A stretch of DNA of 14,138 nt from DATCSE01 sp036568605 (GTDB taxonomy: Bacteria; Pseudomonadota; Gammaproteobacteria; Burkholderiales; Burkholderiaceae_C): contig DATCSE010000234.1 of NCBI GenBank assembly GCA_036568605.1, positions 1 to 14,138 on the forward strand. Reading direction: 5' to 3'. The position numbers were made by a program, and so were the translations under genes. Positions 1-6,523 of the stretch are shown here, in pieces. A model generated the notes under the pieces. It was not told the DNA's origin. It did not search any database and was given only the letters and a program-made list of their open reading frames with translations. Every line of letters starts with the position of its first letter. The stretch's first letter is position 1.

Positions 1-107
1 GCAAGACTAACGCGGGGCTGGCGGTCGTGCCGCGATGCGGGCGCCCGGCCTGCGATCTTTTCCGCGAGCACTGGCTGGCCGCGCGATCGTCGCGGCACGG
101 TCGTTGT

Positions 108-881
108 TCAGGGCGTACGCGGCGGCGGGGTCACCGCGCAGAGCTCGATCGTGTCGTCGGCGGCGCCTGCCGGCGCGGCAGTGGCGCTGCGCCCGGCATC
201 GAGCCCGCGCAGCCACACCGCTTGCACCGCGTCGAAGGTCGGCCCATCGCGCAGCGCCGCCGGGTCGGAGACCAGGCGCAGCCACGGCGCCGTGTCGTGG
301 TGGCTGCCGGGCAGCGTGTCGGCGGTGCGCTCGGCGAGCAGCCAGGCGTGCAACGCGGCGTAGTCCTGCGGATGGCGGCGGCTGGTCCACGCGAGGCCCA
401 CCAGATCGCCATAGGCCTCTTCGCGTCGGGTTGCACACATTTCGACATAAGCTGCGCGCAAAGTGTCACTCAACCCGCTGGGCGGATCGGCGTGAAAGTG
501 CGCCGGCACCGTGTGCCACGCGCCGTCGAGATACCGCCGGCAATGCCCGATCTCGTGCGCGGCCATCAGCTCGAGTGCCGGCGATTGCAGGGCCGGCGGC
601 AGCCCGTTCAGCGCGGCCGGCACGCGCGGGTTGCCGCGCATCGACAGCACGAGCTTGCAGCGCCCGTCGACGAAGCCCAGCGCGAGCGGCGCCGCCTGCG
701 GCTCGTCCTGCGGCTGGACGACGACGTCCAGCGGCAGCCCGCTCTGCGCTGCGTAGCCGATGACCGGCGCCATCCCGTCGACCCAGCGCTGCTCGACGGC
801 CGTCAGCCCGGCCGCGAACGTGTCGGCCGCGGCAAAGCCGATCAGCATCGCGGCCAGGGTGATCAGGATCGCGCGCAGCAT
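108..881 (-). CDS. Putative secreted HEIGH-motif zinc metallopeptidase
   Basis: This 257-residue protein begins with a hydrophobic stretch (residues 1-24, MLRAILITLAAMLIGFAAAD...) that reads as a signal peptide or membrane anchor, so it probably acts outside the cytoplasm. Residues 109-113 are HEIGH, the HExxH zinc and catalytic motif of gluzincin-type metallopeptidases. A downstream acidic segment, REEAYGDLVGLAW (residues 153-165), has the pattern expected of the helix carrying the third zinc ligand. Both support a peptidase fold, but no named family is certain and the substrate is unknown. The frame stays open 30 codons further upstream. The start at 881 is preferred because the signal peptide begins there and the upstream codons look like non-coding sequence. 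The gene is divergent from the hydratase at 1071. Confidence 0.7.
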   Translation of the reverse strand: MLRAILITLAAMLIGFAAADTFAAGLTAVEQRWVDGMAPVIGYAAQSGLPLDVVVQPQDEPQAAPLALGFVDGRCKLVLSMRGNPRVPAALNGLPPALQSPALELMAAHEIGHCRRYLDGAWHTVPAHFHADPPSGLSDTLRAAYVEMCATRREEAYGDLVGLAWTSRRHPQDYAALHAWLLAERTADTLPGSHHDTAPWLRLVSDPAALRDGPTFDAVQAVWLRGLDAGRSATAAPAGAADDTIELCAVTPPPRTP

Positions 882-917
882 CGTGTCGCTCTTCGGGGTC
901 GGGGAAGTCCCAGGGGA

Positions 918-956
918 GGCATGCGAAATGACGGGCATCCGAGCACAACGCATGCC
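918..956. repeat. Inverted repeat in the divergent peptidase/hydratase intergenic region
   Basis: GGCATGCG at 918-925 and CGCATGCC at 949-956 form a perfect 8-bp inverted repeat with a 23-bp spacer, and each arm contains the palindrome GCATGC. A second, nested pairing GGGCAT (933-938) with ATGCCC (952-957) shares the right arm. The region lies between two divergent genes (starts 881 minus, 1071 plus), so it is a possible operator. No regulator gene is adjacent and no promoter element is convincing. Confidence 0.35.
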
Positions 957-1070
957 CGGTGGGGCCGACACGATACGTCAGCGGCGGCAGCGCCGGCAGA
1001 TCCGTATCATCCCGCGGCTTCGCCCCATCTCGCGGCGCCCTGCACCCGGACGCCGCCCCTCTCGCACCCC

Positions 1071-1874
1071 ATGAACGCCCAAGATTTCACCGCCGCCACG
1101 CTCGCCCTGATCGAAGCCCGCCGCGAGAGCCGCCGCGTGGACCCGCTGCCGCCGGCCTGGACACCGCAGGAACTCGCGATCGCCTATCGCATGCAGCGTG
1201 CGATCGCCCGCCCGCTCGGCGAGGTGCGCGGCTGGAAGGTCGCGGCGCTGAGCGGCGAGCAGCAGCAGGCGATGGCCGTGCCCGGCCCGGTCGCCGGGCC
1301 GCTGCTCGCGCCCTGGGTGCAGCACTCGGCGGGGCAGCTGTCGATCTCGCAATTCGTCGAACCCCGGCTCGAATGCGAGTTCGCGTTCGAGCTCGTGCGC
1401 GACCTGCCCGAGCGCCGCGCCGACGCCAAGCCGTACACGCGGGCCGAGGTCGACGCCGCGATCGGCCGGCTGCTGATCGGCATCGAGGTCTGCGACTCGC
1501 GACTGCCGGCCGCCGGCGCGTCGACGCTCTGGCAACTGGCCGACAACCTCAACAACGGCGCCTACATCATCGGACCGGCCAGCGCCGACTGGCGCAGCGA
1601 CGTCGACTTCGCGGACCACGCGATCGCGCTGCGGGCGGTCGTCGACGGACAGCGCCGCGAGCTCGCGCACGGCACCGGCCGCGCGATCCTCGAGGGCGAT
1701 CCGCTGGCCGCGGTCGTGCTGCTCGCGAATGCGCAGCCGCCCGGCTACGGCGGCCTGCGCGCGGGCCAGTTCGTGACGACCGGCAGCTGCACCGGTGCGG
1801 TCGCGGTGCCGGGGCCGTGTGCGATCGAGGCCGACTTCGGCATGCTGGGCACCGTGCGGTTGCGGTTCGAGTAG
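1071..1874 (+). CDS. 2-keto-4-pentenoate hydratase-like enzyme (MhpD/fumarylacetoacetate hydrolase superfamily)
   Basis: The 267-residue product has the length and layout of MhpD-type hydratases, which add water to 2-hydroxypenta-2,4-dienoate-type intermediates of aromatic meta-cleavage pathways using a divalent metal. GWKVA lies at residues 54-58. Glu101 and Glu103 (in PRLECEFAF) and Glu139 (in IGIEVCDSR) match the spacing of the three acidic metal ligands of the family, and the glycine-rich TTGSCTG lies at 236-242. The start is the ATG that gives the usual N-terminus; no good Shine-Dalgarno precedes it. No other meta-cleavage genes are nearby, so the substrate may be a related 2-keto acid; a decarboxylase of the same fold is the main alternative. 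It is a single gene, followed by a 123-bp gap before fpr. Confidence 0.85.
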   Translation: MNAQDFTAATLALIEARRESRRVDPLPPAWTPQELAIAYRMQRAIARPLGEVRGWKVAALSGEQQQAMAVPGPVAGPLLAPWVQHSAGQLSISQFVEPRLECEFAFELVRDLPERRADAKPYTRAEVDAAIGRLLIGIEVCDSRLPAAGASTLWQLADNLNNGAYIIGPASADWRSDVDFADHAIALRAVVDGQRRELAHGTGRAILEGDPLAAVVLLANAQPPGYGGLRAGQFVTTGSCTGAVAVPGPCAIEADFGMLGTVRLRFE

Positions 1875-1997
1875 GACGAACCGGCACCACGCGTCGGCAA
1901 TCGCCTGGAGAGCATCGCAGCTTTTGTGCAAAGGCGCCGCGGCCAATTCAAGGGACAATAGCGCCCTCTTTTCCGGCACCTCCCGCAGTACTCGAAC

Positions 1998-2774
1998 ATG
2001 GCGGCCTTCGATACCCAGAAAGTCACGCGCGTCCACCACTGGAACGAATCGCTCTTCACCTTCCACTGCACCCGCGCGCCCAGCCTGCGCTTCGAAAGCG
2101 GCCACTTCGTGATGGTCGGCCTGATGGTCGACGGCAAACCGCTGATGCGCGCCTACTCGGTCGCCAGCGCGCACTACGAGGAAGAGCTCGAGTTCTTCAG
2201 CATCAAGGTGCCGAACGGTCCGCTGACCTCGCGGCTGCAGCACCTGAAAGTCGGCGACGACGTGCTGATCGGCCGCAAGCCCACCGGCACGCTGGTGCTG
2301 ACCGACCTGCTGCCGGCGAAGAACCTGTACCTGTTCGCGACCGGCACCGGCCTCGCGCCGTTCATGAGCATCATCCGCGACCCCGACACCTACGAGCGCT
2401 TCGAGAAGGTCGTGCTGGTGCACGGCGTGCGCGTGGGCAGCGAGCTCGCGTACCGCGAGTTCATCTCCGAAGAGCTGCCCCAGCATGACTACCTCGGCGA
2501 GCAGGTGCGCGAGAAGCTGATCTACTACCCGACGGTCACCCGCGAAGCGTTCAAGAACCAGGGCCGGCTGACGACCCTGATCGAGAACGGCAAGCTCTGC
2601 AGCGACATCGGCATGCCGCCGCTGAACCCCGCGACCGACCGCGCGATGATCTGCGGCGGGCCGGCGATGCTCGCCGACCTGCGCGTCGTGCTGGACAACC
2701 TCGGCTTCGAGATCTCGCAGGGCATCGGCGACGCCGGGCACTACGTGATCGAACGCGCGTTCGTCGAGAAGTAG
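1998..2774 (+). CDS. fpr: Ferredoxin-NADP+ reductase
   Basis: The 258-residue flavoprotein exchanges electrons between NADPH and ferredoxin or flavodoxin in the cytoplasm. The FAD-binding RAYS motif is at residues 51-54, the NADP-binding GTGLAPF at 116-122 and CGGPAM at 219-224. The protein ends in AFVEK, the extended C-terminus typical of bacterial (subclass II) enzymes of this type. Length is normal for the family. The 123-bp upstream gap contains a -10-like GACAATAG at 1954-1961, but no -35 at proper spacing was found. The last 34 bp overlap, tail to tail, the 3' end of the minus-strand GST gene. Functions such as support of oxidative stress defence or Fe-S enzymes are known for the family and not shown here. 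Confidence 0.93.
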   Translation: MAAFDTQKVTRVHHWNESLFTFHCTRAPSLRFESGHFVMVGLMVDGKPLMRAYSVASAHYEEELEFFSIKVPNGPLTSRLQHLKVGDDVLIGRKPTGTLVLTDLLPAKNLYLFATGTGLAPFMSIIRDPDTYERFEKVVLVHGVRVGSELAYREFISEELPQHDYLGEQVREKLIYYPTVTREAFKNQGRLTTLIENGKLCSDIGMPPLNPATDRAMICGGPAMLADLRVVLDNLGFEISQGIGDAGHYVIERAFVEK

Positions 2775-3418
2775 GGCCGCGCCGCCAGGAAGGCGTGCAG
2801 GCGCGCCGCGTAGTCCGGCGCTGCGGCGCGCCGCACCGACTCGCACTGCGCCAGCGCCGCGCGCCACGCCTGGACCTTGCGGAGTCCGTCGAACGTGCCG
2901 AACGCGGCGATCGCGTCGAACACGTCCCAGTAGCGGAACACCGGCGCGAACGCCGCGTCGACCAGACTGAAGCGCAAGCCGTCGAAGAACGGCCCGGCGG
3001 CGAGCCGCGCTTCGAGGCGCTCGAACTTCGTACGCAGGGCGCCGCGCTGCGTCGCGAACGCAGCCGGATCGGGTGCGTTGTAGAGCCCCGCAACGTCGTT
3101 CAGCACGCTGGAAGCGAACTCGATCCAGCCGCGGTGCTCGGCGCGCCGCAGCGGCGTGGCCGGATGCAGCGGCGGCGCGATCGTCTCGTCGAGGTACTCG
3201 AGGATCACGGCCGACTCGAACAGCACCGCCGCCTCGCCGTCGCTCGCGACCTGCAGCAGCGGCGTCTTCGCGAGCGGCGAGATCGCAACGAACCAGTCGG
3301 GCTTGTTCGAGAGGTCGACGTCGACACGCCGGAACGGCGTGCCCTTCTCGTGCAACGCGATCGCGACGCGCTGCACGTACGGGCACAGCGCATGGCTGAC
3401 CAGCACGAGCTCGTCCAT
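2741..3418 (-). CDS. Glutathione S-transferase, omega-like (CPYVQR active site)
   Basis: The 225-residue protein has an N-terminal thioredoxin-like domain with the active-site signature CPYVQR (residues 12-17), the cis-proline Pro53 and the glutathione-contacting ESAVI (68-72). A helical C-terminal domain follows. A cysteine rather than serine or tyrosine at the active site suggests omega- or DHAR-like thiol transferase or dehydroascorbate-type chemistry rather than classical conjugation. The start at 3418 lies 11 bp after the stop of the upstream beta-class GST on the same strand, so the two are probably co-transcribed. The final 34 bp overlap the end of fpr on the opposite strand. The substrate cannot be read from sequence. 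Confidence 0.88.
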   Translation of the reverse strand: MDELVLVSHALCPYVQRVAIALHEKGTPFRRVDVDLSNKPDWFVAISPLAKTPLLQVASDGEAAVLFESAVILEYLDETIAPPLHPATPLRRAEHRGWIEFASSVLNDVAGLYNAPDPAAFATQRGALRTKFERLEARLAAGPFFDGLRFSLVDAAFAPVFRYWDVFDAIAAFGTFDGLRKVQAWRAALAQCESVRRAAAPDYAARLHAFLAARPYFSTNARSIT

Positions 3419-3429
3419 CGCCGCGCGCC

Positions 3430-4038
3430 TCAGCGAAGCAGCCCTTCGGCGCGCATCGCGTCGCGCACCGCGGGGCGTGCGGCGACGCGCTTCTGGTACG
3501 CCGCCAGCACCGGCCAGTCGTTCAGGTCTATCCCGACGCCGCGGCACCAGTTGAGGATGGTGAACAGGTAGGCATCGGCCACGCTGAACTGGTCGCCCAG
3601 CGTGTACGGCTTCGCATCGAGCTGCTGCGCGACCCACGTTATGCGTTTGGCCAGCTTCGCGACGGTCGCGGCCTTCACGCTGTCCGGCGAGCTTGGGTCG
3701 AACAGGGGCGCGAAGCCCTTGTGCAGCTCCGAGTTGATGAAACCCAGCCATTCCTGCAGTCGATAACGCGCCATCGTGCCGGCGGCCGGCGCGAGGCCAC
3801 TCGCCGGGCGCAGGTCGGCCAGGTATTGCACGATCGCCGGTCCTTCGGAGAGCTGCTCCCCGTTGTCGAGCACGAGGATGGGCACGTAGCCGCGCGGATT
3901 GATCGCGTGGTAGTCGGAGCCGTCTTCCAGCACGTGCTGGTGGATGTCGACCTTGATCAGCTCGGCGGTCAAGCCGGCCTCGCGCAGCACGATGTGCGGT
4001 GACAGCGAGCAGACACCGGGAGAGTAGTAGAGCTTCAT
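3430..4038 (-). CDS. gstA: Beta-class glutathione S-transferase
   Basis: The 202-residue product matches bacterial beta-class GSTs such as E. coli GstA in length and key residues: MKLYYSPGVCSLSPH with Cys10, cis-Pro53, the SEGPAI glutathione-binding segment (64-69) and His106 in NSELHKGF. Cys10 and His106 are the residues that set this class apart. The enzyme conjugates or reduces electrophiles with glutathione in the cytoplasm. The frame stays open 40 codons upstream, but the family start is at 4038, preceded on the coding strand by AGGA about 10 nt away. It heads a likely two-gene unit with the omega-like GST and is divergent from the LysR gene, which is its most likely regulator. Confidence 0.92.
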   Translation of the reverse strand: MKLYYSPGVCSLSPHIVLREAGLTAELIKVDIHQHVLEDGSDYHAINPRGYVPILVLDNGEQLSEGPAIVQYLADLRPASGLAPAAGTMARYRLQEWLGFINSELHKGFAPLFDPSSPDSVKAATVAKLAKRITWVAQQLDAKPYTLGDQFSVADAYLFTILNWCRGVGIDLNDWPVLAAYQKRVAARPAVRDAMRAEGLLR

Positions 4039-4160
4039 CTGAAAAGTCCTGCGAACGAAGGTGGAGGAAGGAATGAACGGCGCCGTGGCGACACTGTAGG
4101 TTCCGCAGGAATGCATGTACATTTGCCAATCCTGCATCTTCGTTCTGCAAATTCGCATCG
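4039..4160. promoter_or_regulatory. Divergent gstA/LysR control region with nested dyads
   Basis: This 122-bp gap must carry both divergent promoters. Its LysR-proximal half is rich in symmetry: TTCC-GCA-GGAA (4101-4111), GCAGGA (4105-4110) paired with TCCTGC (4130-4135), the palindromes ATGCAT (4111-4116) and ATGTACAT (4115-4122), and ATTTGC (4121-4126) paired with GCAAAT (4147-4152). A LysR protein bound here could control its own gene and the GST pair, as is usual for LysR divergons. Promoter hexamers could not be assigned with confidence. Confidence 0.5.
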
Positions 4161-5072
4161 ATGGCCCGCACCCCGCCGGCAGCGCCGTCGCCCACGCTGG
4201 ACTGGGGCGACCTGCAGTTCTTCGTCGCGGTCGGCCGCAGCGGGTCGATCGCCGGCGCGGCGCGCGCGCTGCGCGTCAACCACTCGACCGTGCTGCGCCG
4301 CATCGCGAGCCTGGAGGCGGCGCTGGGCGTCCGGCTGTTCGACCGGCTCAGCGGCGGCTATGCGCTGACGACGGCCGGCAACGAGCTGCACGGGCAATTG
4401 GCGGGGCTGGACGAGCAGATCGACGCCGCGCAGCGCCAGCTGACCGGCCGCGACACGGCGATCACCGGCACGATCCGCGTGACCACCACCGACACGCTGC
4501 TGCACGGCCTGCTGATGCCGGTCCTCGCGCGCTTCCACGCGCAGCACCCGGGCGTGCAGGTGCAGGTCGCTGTCAACAACAGCTTCGCGAGCCTGACCCA
4601 GCGCGAGGCCGACGTCGCGCTGCGCGGCTCGAACAAGCCGCCGGCCAACCTGGTCGGCCGGCGCGTCGGCGACATCCAGACCGCGCCGTACGCCTCGCGC
4701 GCCTACTTGAAGTCACTCGGCCGCCGCGCCGGCGTCGACGACTACCGCTGGGTCGGCCTCGACGATTCGCTGGCCCATCTCGAGCAGGCCAAGTGGCTGC
4801 GCCAGCACGTCCCGCAGGATCGGATCGCGTTGCGTGTCGACAGCCTGGTCGGCATGGTCGACGCCGTCCAGCACGGCCTGGGCGTCGGGCTGCTGCTGTG
4901 CCCGCTCGCGGACGCGCGCAGCGATCTCGTGCGGCTAGCCCCACCCGACCCGGCGTTCACGACGCAAGTCTGGATCCTCACCCACCCCGACCTGCGACAG
5001 GTCGCGCGCATCCGCGCCTTCACGCAGTTCGTTTTCGATGCGCTGAGCGTCGACGTGCGGCTGGCGCACTGA
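4161..5072 (+). CDS. LysR-family transcriptional regulator
   Basis: The 303-residue protein starts with a winged helix-turn-helix at about residues 13-72. GSIAGAARALRVNHSTVLRR is the recognition-helix region, followed by LEAALGVRLFDR, both standard for LysR regulators. A periplasmic-binding-like effector domain extends from about residue 100 (GTIRVTTTDTLLHGLL) to the end. VNHSTVLRRI resembles the subset of LysR proteins with a serine- and threonine-rich recognition helix. It is divergent from the gstA pair across 122 bp, so control of those genes is the simplest reading; the effector is unknown. The gene converges on the isochorismatase-fold gene with a 25-bp gap. Confidence 0.92.
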   Translation: MARTPPAAPSPTLDWGDLQFFVAVGRSGSIAGAARALRVNHSTVLRRIASLEAALGVRLFDRLSGGYALTTAGNELHGQLAGLDEQIDAAQRQLTGRDTAITGTIRVTTTDTLLHGLLMPVLARFHAQHPGVQVQVAVNNSFASLTQREADVALRGSNKPPANLVGRRVGDIQTAPYASRAYLKSLGRRAGVDDYRWVGLDDSLAHLEQAKWLRQHVPQDRIALRVDSLVGMVDAVQHGLGVGLLLCPLADARSDLVRLAPPDPAFTTQVWILTHPDLRQVARIRAFTQFVFDALSVDVRLAH

Positions 5073-5096
5073 GCGCTGCGTCGCGCAAGCGCGCTC
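5071..5096. terminator. Possible shared hairpin between convergent genes
   Basis: GAGCGC (5071-5076) pairs with GCGCTC (5091-5096), and an inner GCGC-AA-GCGC (5083-5092) offers an alternative stem. It fills the 25-bp gap between the stops of the LysR and isochorismatase-fold genes. There is no T-tract, so intrinsic termination is uncertain. Confidence 0.3.
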
Positions 5097-5097
5097 T

Positions 5098-5811
5098 TCA
5101 GGTGACGGCACGCAGCGCAGCTGGCGCGGCGATCGCCCCGCTGGCGCGCAGCGCGGCCAGGATGCGCACCGAGTCGCTGACCCAGCCGAAGATGCCGCCC
5201 TGCGCCGAGATCATGCGCAGCGCCACCTCGTGGAACTCGGGAAAGTACGAGGCGCAGCAGTCGCCCGGCACGATGCAGCGGTAGCCGCGGTCGTTTGCCT
5301 CGCGCACCGTCGTGTGGACGCAGACCTCGGTGGTCACGCCGCAGACGATCAAGTCGCGGATCCCGCGGTGTTGCAGGATGGGCCCCAGCTCGGTCGCGTA
5401 GAACGCGCCCTTGCCCGGCTTGTCTATCACCGGCTCGCCGGCCATCGGGTACAGCTCGGGGATGATGTCGTGGCCCGGCTCGCCGCGGATGAGGATTCGT
5501 CCCATCGGCCCCGGTGCGCCGATGCGCAGGCTCGGTGCGCCGCGCTCGACTTTCGCGCGCGGCGCATCGCTCAAGTCGGGGCGATGCCCCTCCCGCGTGT
5601 GGATCACGAGCATGCCGGCGCCTCGCGCGCCCGAAAGCAGCGCCCGGCACGGCGCCACCGCCGCGCGCAACAGCGAGACGTCGTTGCCCAGCGTCTCACC
5701 GAAGCCGCCCGGCTCGATGAAGTCGCGCTGCATGTCGATCACGATCAGCGCCGTGTTCGACGGGTCGACGACTATCGGTTCGGGGGCGGCGGCGATCGTG
5801 ATCGGGCCCAT
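5098..5811 (-). CDS. Isochorismatase-fold cysteine hydrolase, biuret/triuret hydrolase type
   Basis: The 237-residue protein has the Asp-Lys-Cys triad of the isochorismatase-like hydrolases: Asp26 (ALIVIDMQRDF), Lys131 (IDKPGKGAF) and Cys164 (GVTTEVCV). The Lys-to-Cys distance of 33 equals that in RutB and in biuret hydrolase BiuH. The segments HTREGHRPDL (71-80), RGEPGHDIIPELYP (109-122) and REANDRGY (170-177) strongly recall BiuH, which turns biuret into allophanate and ammonia, and its triuret-hydrolysing relatives (TrtA), which release carboxybiuret. Either product would enter the AtzE/H/F path encoded downstream. The start at 5811 is preferred over an upstream in-frame ATG because AGGAG lies about 8 nt before it. 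The gene has its own copy of the 12-mer found upstream of atzF, at 5894-5905. Exact substrate is not settled. Confidence 0.82.
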   Translation of the reverse strand: MGPITIAAAPEPIVVDPSNTALIVIDMQRDFIEPGGFGETLGNDVSLLRAAVAPCRALLSGARGAGMLVIHTREGHRPDLSDAPRAKVERGAPSLRIGAPGPMGRILIRGEPGHDIIPELYPMAGEPVIDKPGKGAFYATELGPILQHRGIRDLIVCGVTTEVCVHTTVREANDRGYRCIVPGDCCASYFPEFHEVALRMISAQGGIFGWVSDSVRILAALRASGAIAAPAALRAVT

Positions 5812-5893
5812 GACGGCGCTCCTGTGAGGCACGCGACGGATCGCCGCGCCAGCATGGCGCCGACAGGGCCGGCAGCACATTCGAATGCACTCA

Positions 5894-5905
5894 TGTATGC
5901 AAGAA
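5894..5905 (-). promoter_or_regulatory. Candidate GntR operator upstream of the isochorismatase-fold gene
   Basis: Read on the minus strand this is TTCTTGCATACA, identical to 6464-6475 upstream of atzF and in the same orientation relative to the gene it precedes. It lies 83 bp before the start at 5811. The dyad is less perfect here (CTTG-CATA-CATG). A GAATGCAC sequence at 5883-5890 is also shared with the atzF promoter region (6481-6488), in the opposite relative orientation. Confidence 0.5.
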
Positions 5906-5939
5906 CTTTGCCACCGGCCCGCCTGGAGCCCTGCAACGC

Positions 5940-6266
5940 CTACAGCTCGTCGTCGTCCGGCGGAAGCCGGTCTCCTCTGCCGGAGGCGCTGCGCTGGGCT
6001 GCGGCACGTTGGGCTTCGGCTCGGTCGGCCGCCGCGCGTTCGGCAGCGGCGCGCTCGGCGGCGCTGCGCTCGACGCTCTTGGCGGCATCCCGGGCGGCAT
6101 CGCGCACGTCTTCCTTCAGGTCTCCGTAGTCCGCACGAGCCCGGCCGGTGGTCTTGTCGATCTTGCCTTCGGCTTCCAGGCTGCGGTTGCGCACGACCTT
6201 GCCGGTGGCCTCCTTCATAGCGCCCTTGGCTTGCTCGACTCGGCCTTTGACTTGGTCCTTGTTCAT
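5940..6266 (-). CDS. CsbD-family stress protein with a long Ala/Arg/Glu-rich tail
   Basis: The first ~58 of 108 residues carry the CsbD pattern: MNKDQVKGRVEQAKGAMKEA, then GKVVRNRSLEAEGKIDKTTG. CsbD proteins are small, very hydrophilic, general-stress proteins whose biochemical role is unknown. Most relatives are about 60-70 residues long. Here a tail of about 50 residues (59-108) made of AAERAAAERAAADRAEAQ-type repeats, likely helical or coiled-coil, ends in an acidic PPDDDEL. The start at 6266 is the family start and has AAAGGA upstream; the longer open frame to 6638 looks non-coding. The gene lies between the isochorismatase-fold gene and atzF, divergent from the latter, with no obvious link to ureido metabolism. 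Confidence 0.85.
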   Translation of the reverse strand: MNKDQVKGRVEQAKGAMKEATGKVVRNRSLEAEGKIDKTTGRARADYGDLKEDVRDAARDAAKSVERSAAERAAAERAAADRAEAQRAAAQRSASGRGDRLPPDDDEL

Positions 6267-6303
6267 CGCTGGATCCTTTTCAACAAAGAAGTGGTAACGG
6301 AAC

Positions 6304-6344
6304 GGGTGCGATCGACCGCGTGGTTGCGCCGGCCGATCGCACCC
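6304..6344. repeat. 11-bp perfect inverted repeat upstream of the CsbD-like gene
   Basis: GGGTGCGATCG (6304-6314) and CGATCGCACCC (6334-6344) are exact inverse complements with a 19-bp spacer, placed 38-78 bp before the CsbD-like start. It could be an operator or a stable 5'-leader hairpin. The rest of the 257-bp gap between 6266 and 6524 holds a GTAGGAC direct repeat (6396-6402 and 6408-6414) and the atzF promoter region, but no gene I can support. Confidence 0.5.
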
Positions 6345-6456
6345 ACTCTGCCCAGCGCCCCGCACCGGGTCTGTCGGGCGCATCGCGCAATCCATGTAGG
6401 ACAAGACGTAGGACGACGGGCAGGCACGCGCATGGCACGGAAGCTGCTCCGCTGCC

Positions 6457-6484
6457 TTGCACCTTCTTGCATACAAGACAGAAT
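6457..6484 (+). promoter_or_regulatory. Candidate promoter for the atzF-led gene run
   Basis: TTGCAC (6457-6462) and CAGAAT (6479-6484) are separated by 16 bp and resemble sigma-70 -35 and -10 elements, four of six bases each. The spacer contains the TCTTG-CATA-CAAGA dyad, which is where a repressor site would be expected. Distance to the atzF ATG is about 40 bp. Confidence 0.4.
6464..6478 (+). promoter_or_regulatory. Candidate FCD-GntR operator upstream of atzF
   Basis: TCTTG (6465-6469), CATA, CAAGA (6474-6478) form a dyad whose core TTGCATACAA differs by one base from TTGTATACAA, the type of palindrome bound by FCD-subfamily GntR regulators. The 12-mer TTCTTGCATACA recurs upstream of the isochorismatase-fold gene. 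The GntR gene at 13272 is the only such regulator in the window and is the likely binder. Confidence 0.55.
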
Positions 6485-6523
6485 GCACAAACTCCGGGCG
6501 ACGCTGCCGGCGAGGCTGCCGCG

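Noticed and set aside
1..107. Possible gene at the left edge
   Set aside because: Frames here are short or extend only antisense to the peptidase gene, and no motif or ribosome binding site supports any of them.
1924..1959. fpr promoter using TTGTGC and GACAAT
   Set aside because: The two hexamers are 24 bp apart, too far for a sigma-70 promoter; only the -10-like element was kept as a remark.
978..3386. Very long minus-strand open frame (802 codons)
   Set aside because: It lies antisense to the hydratase and fpr and is Arg/Ala/Asp-rich without motifs; only the separate GST frame in this region has recognisable domains. Typical high-GC shadow frame.
4109..4122. Third copy of the GntR-type site in the gstA/LysR gap (GAATGCATGTACAT)
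   Set aside because: It shares GAATGCA with the two atz-region sites but lacks the TTCTTGCATACA core, so it is better explained by the local LysR divergon.
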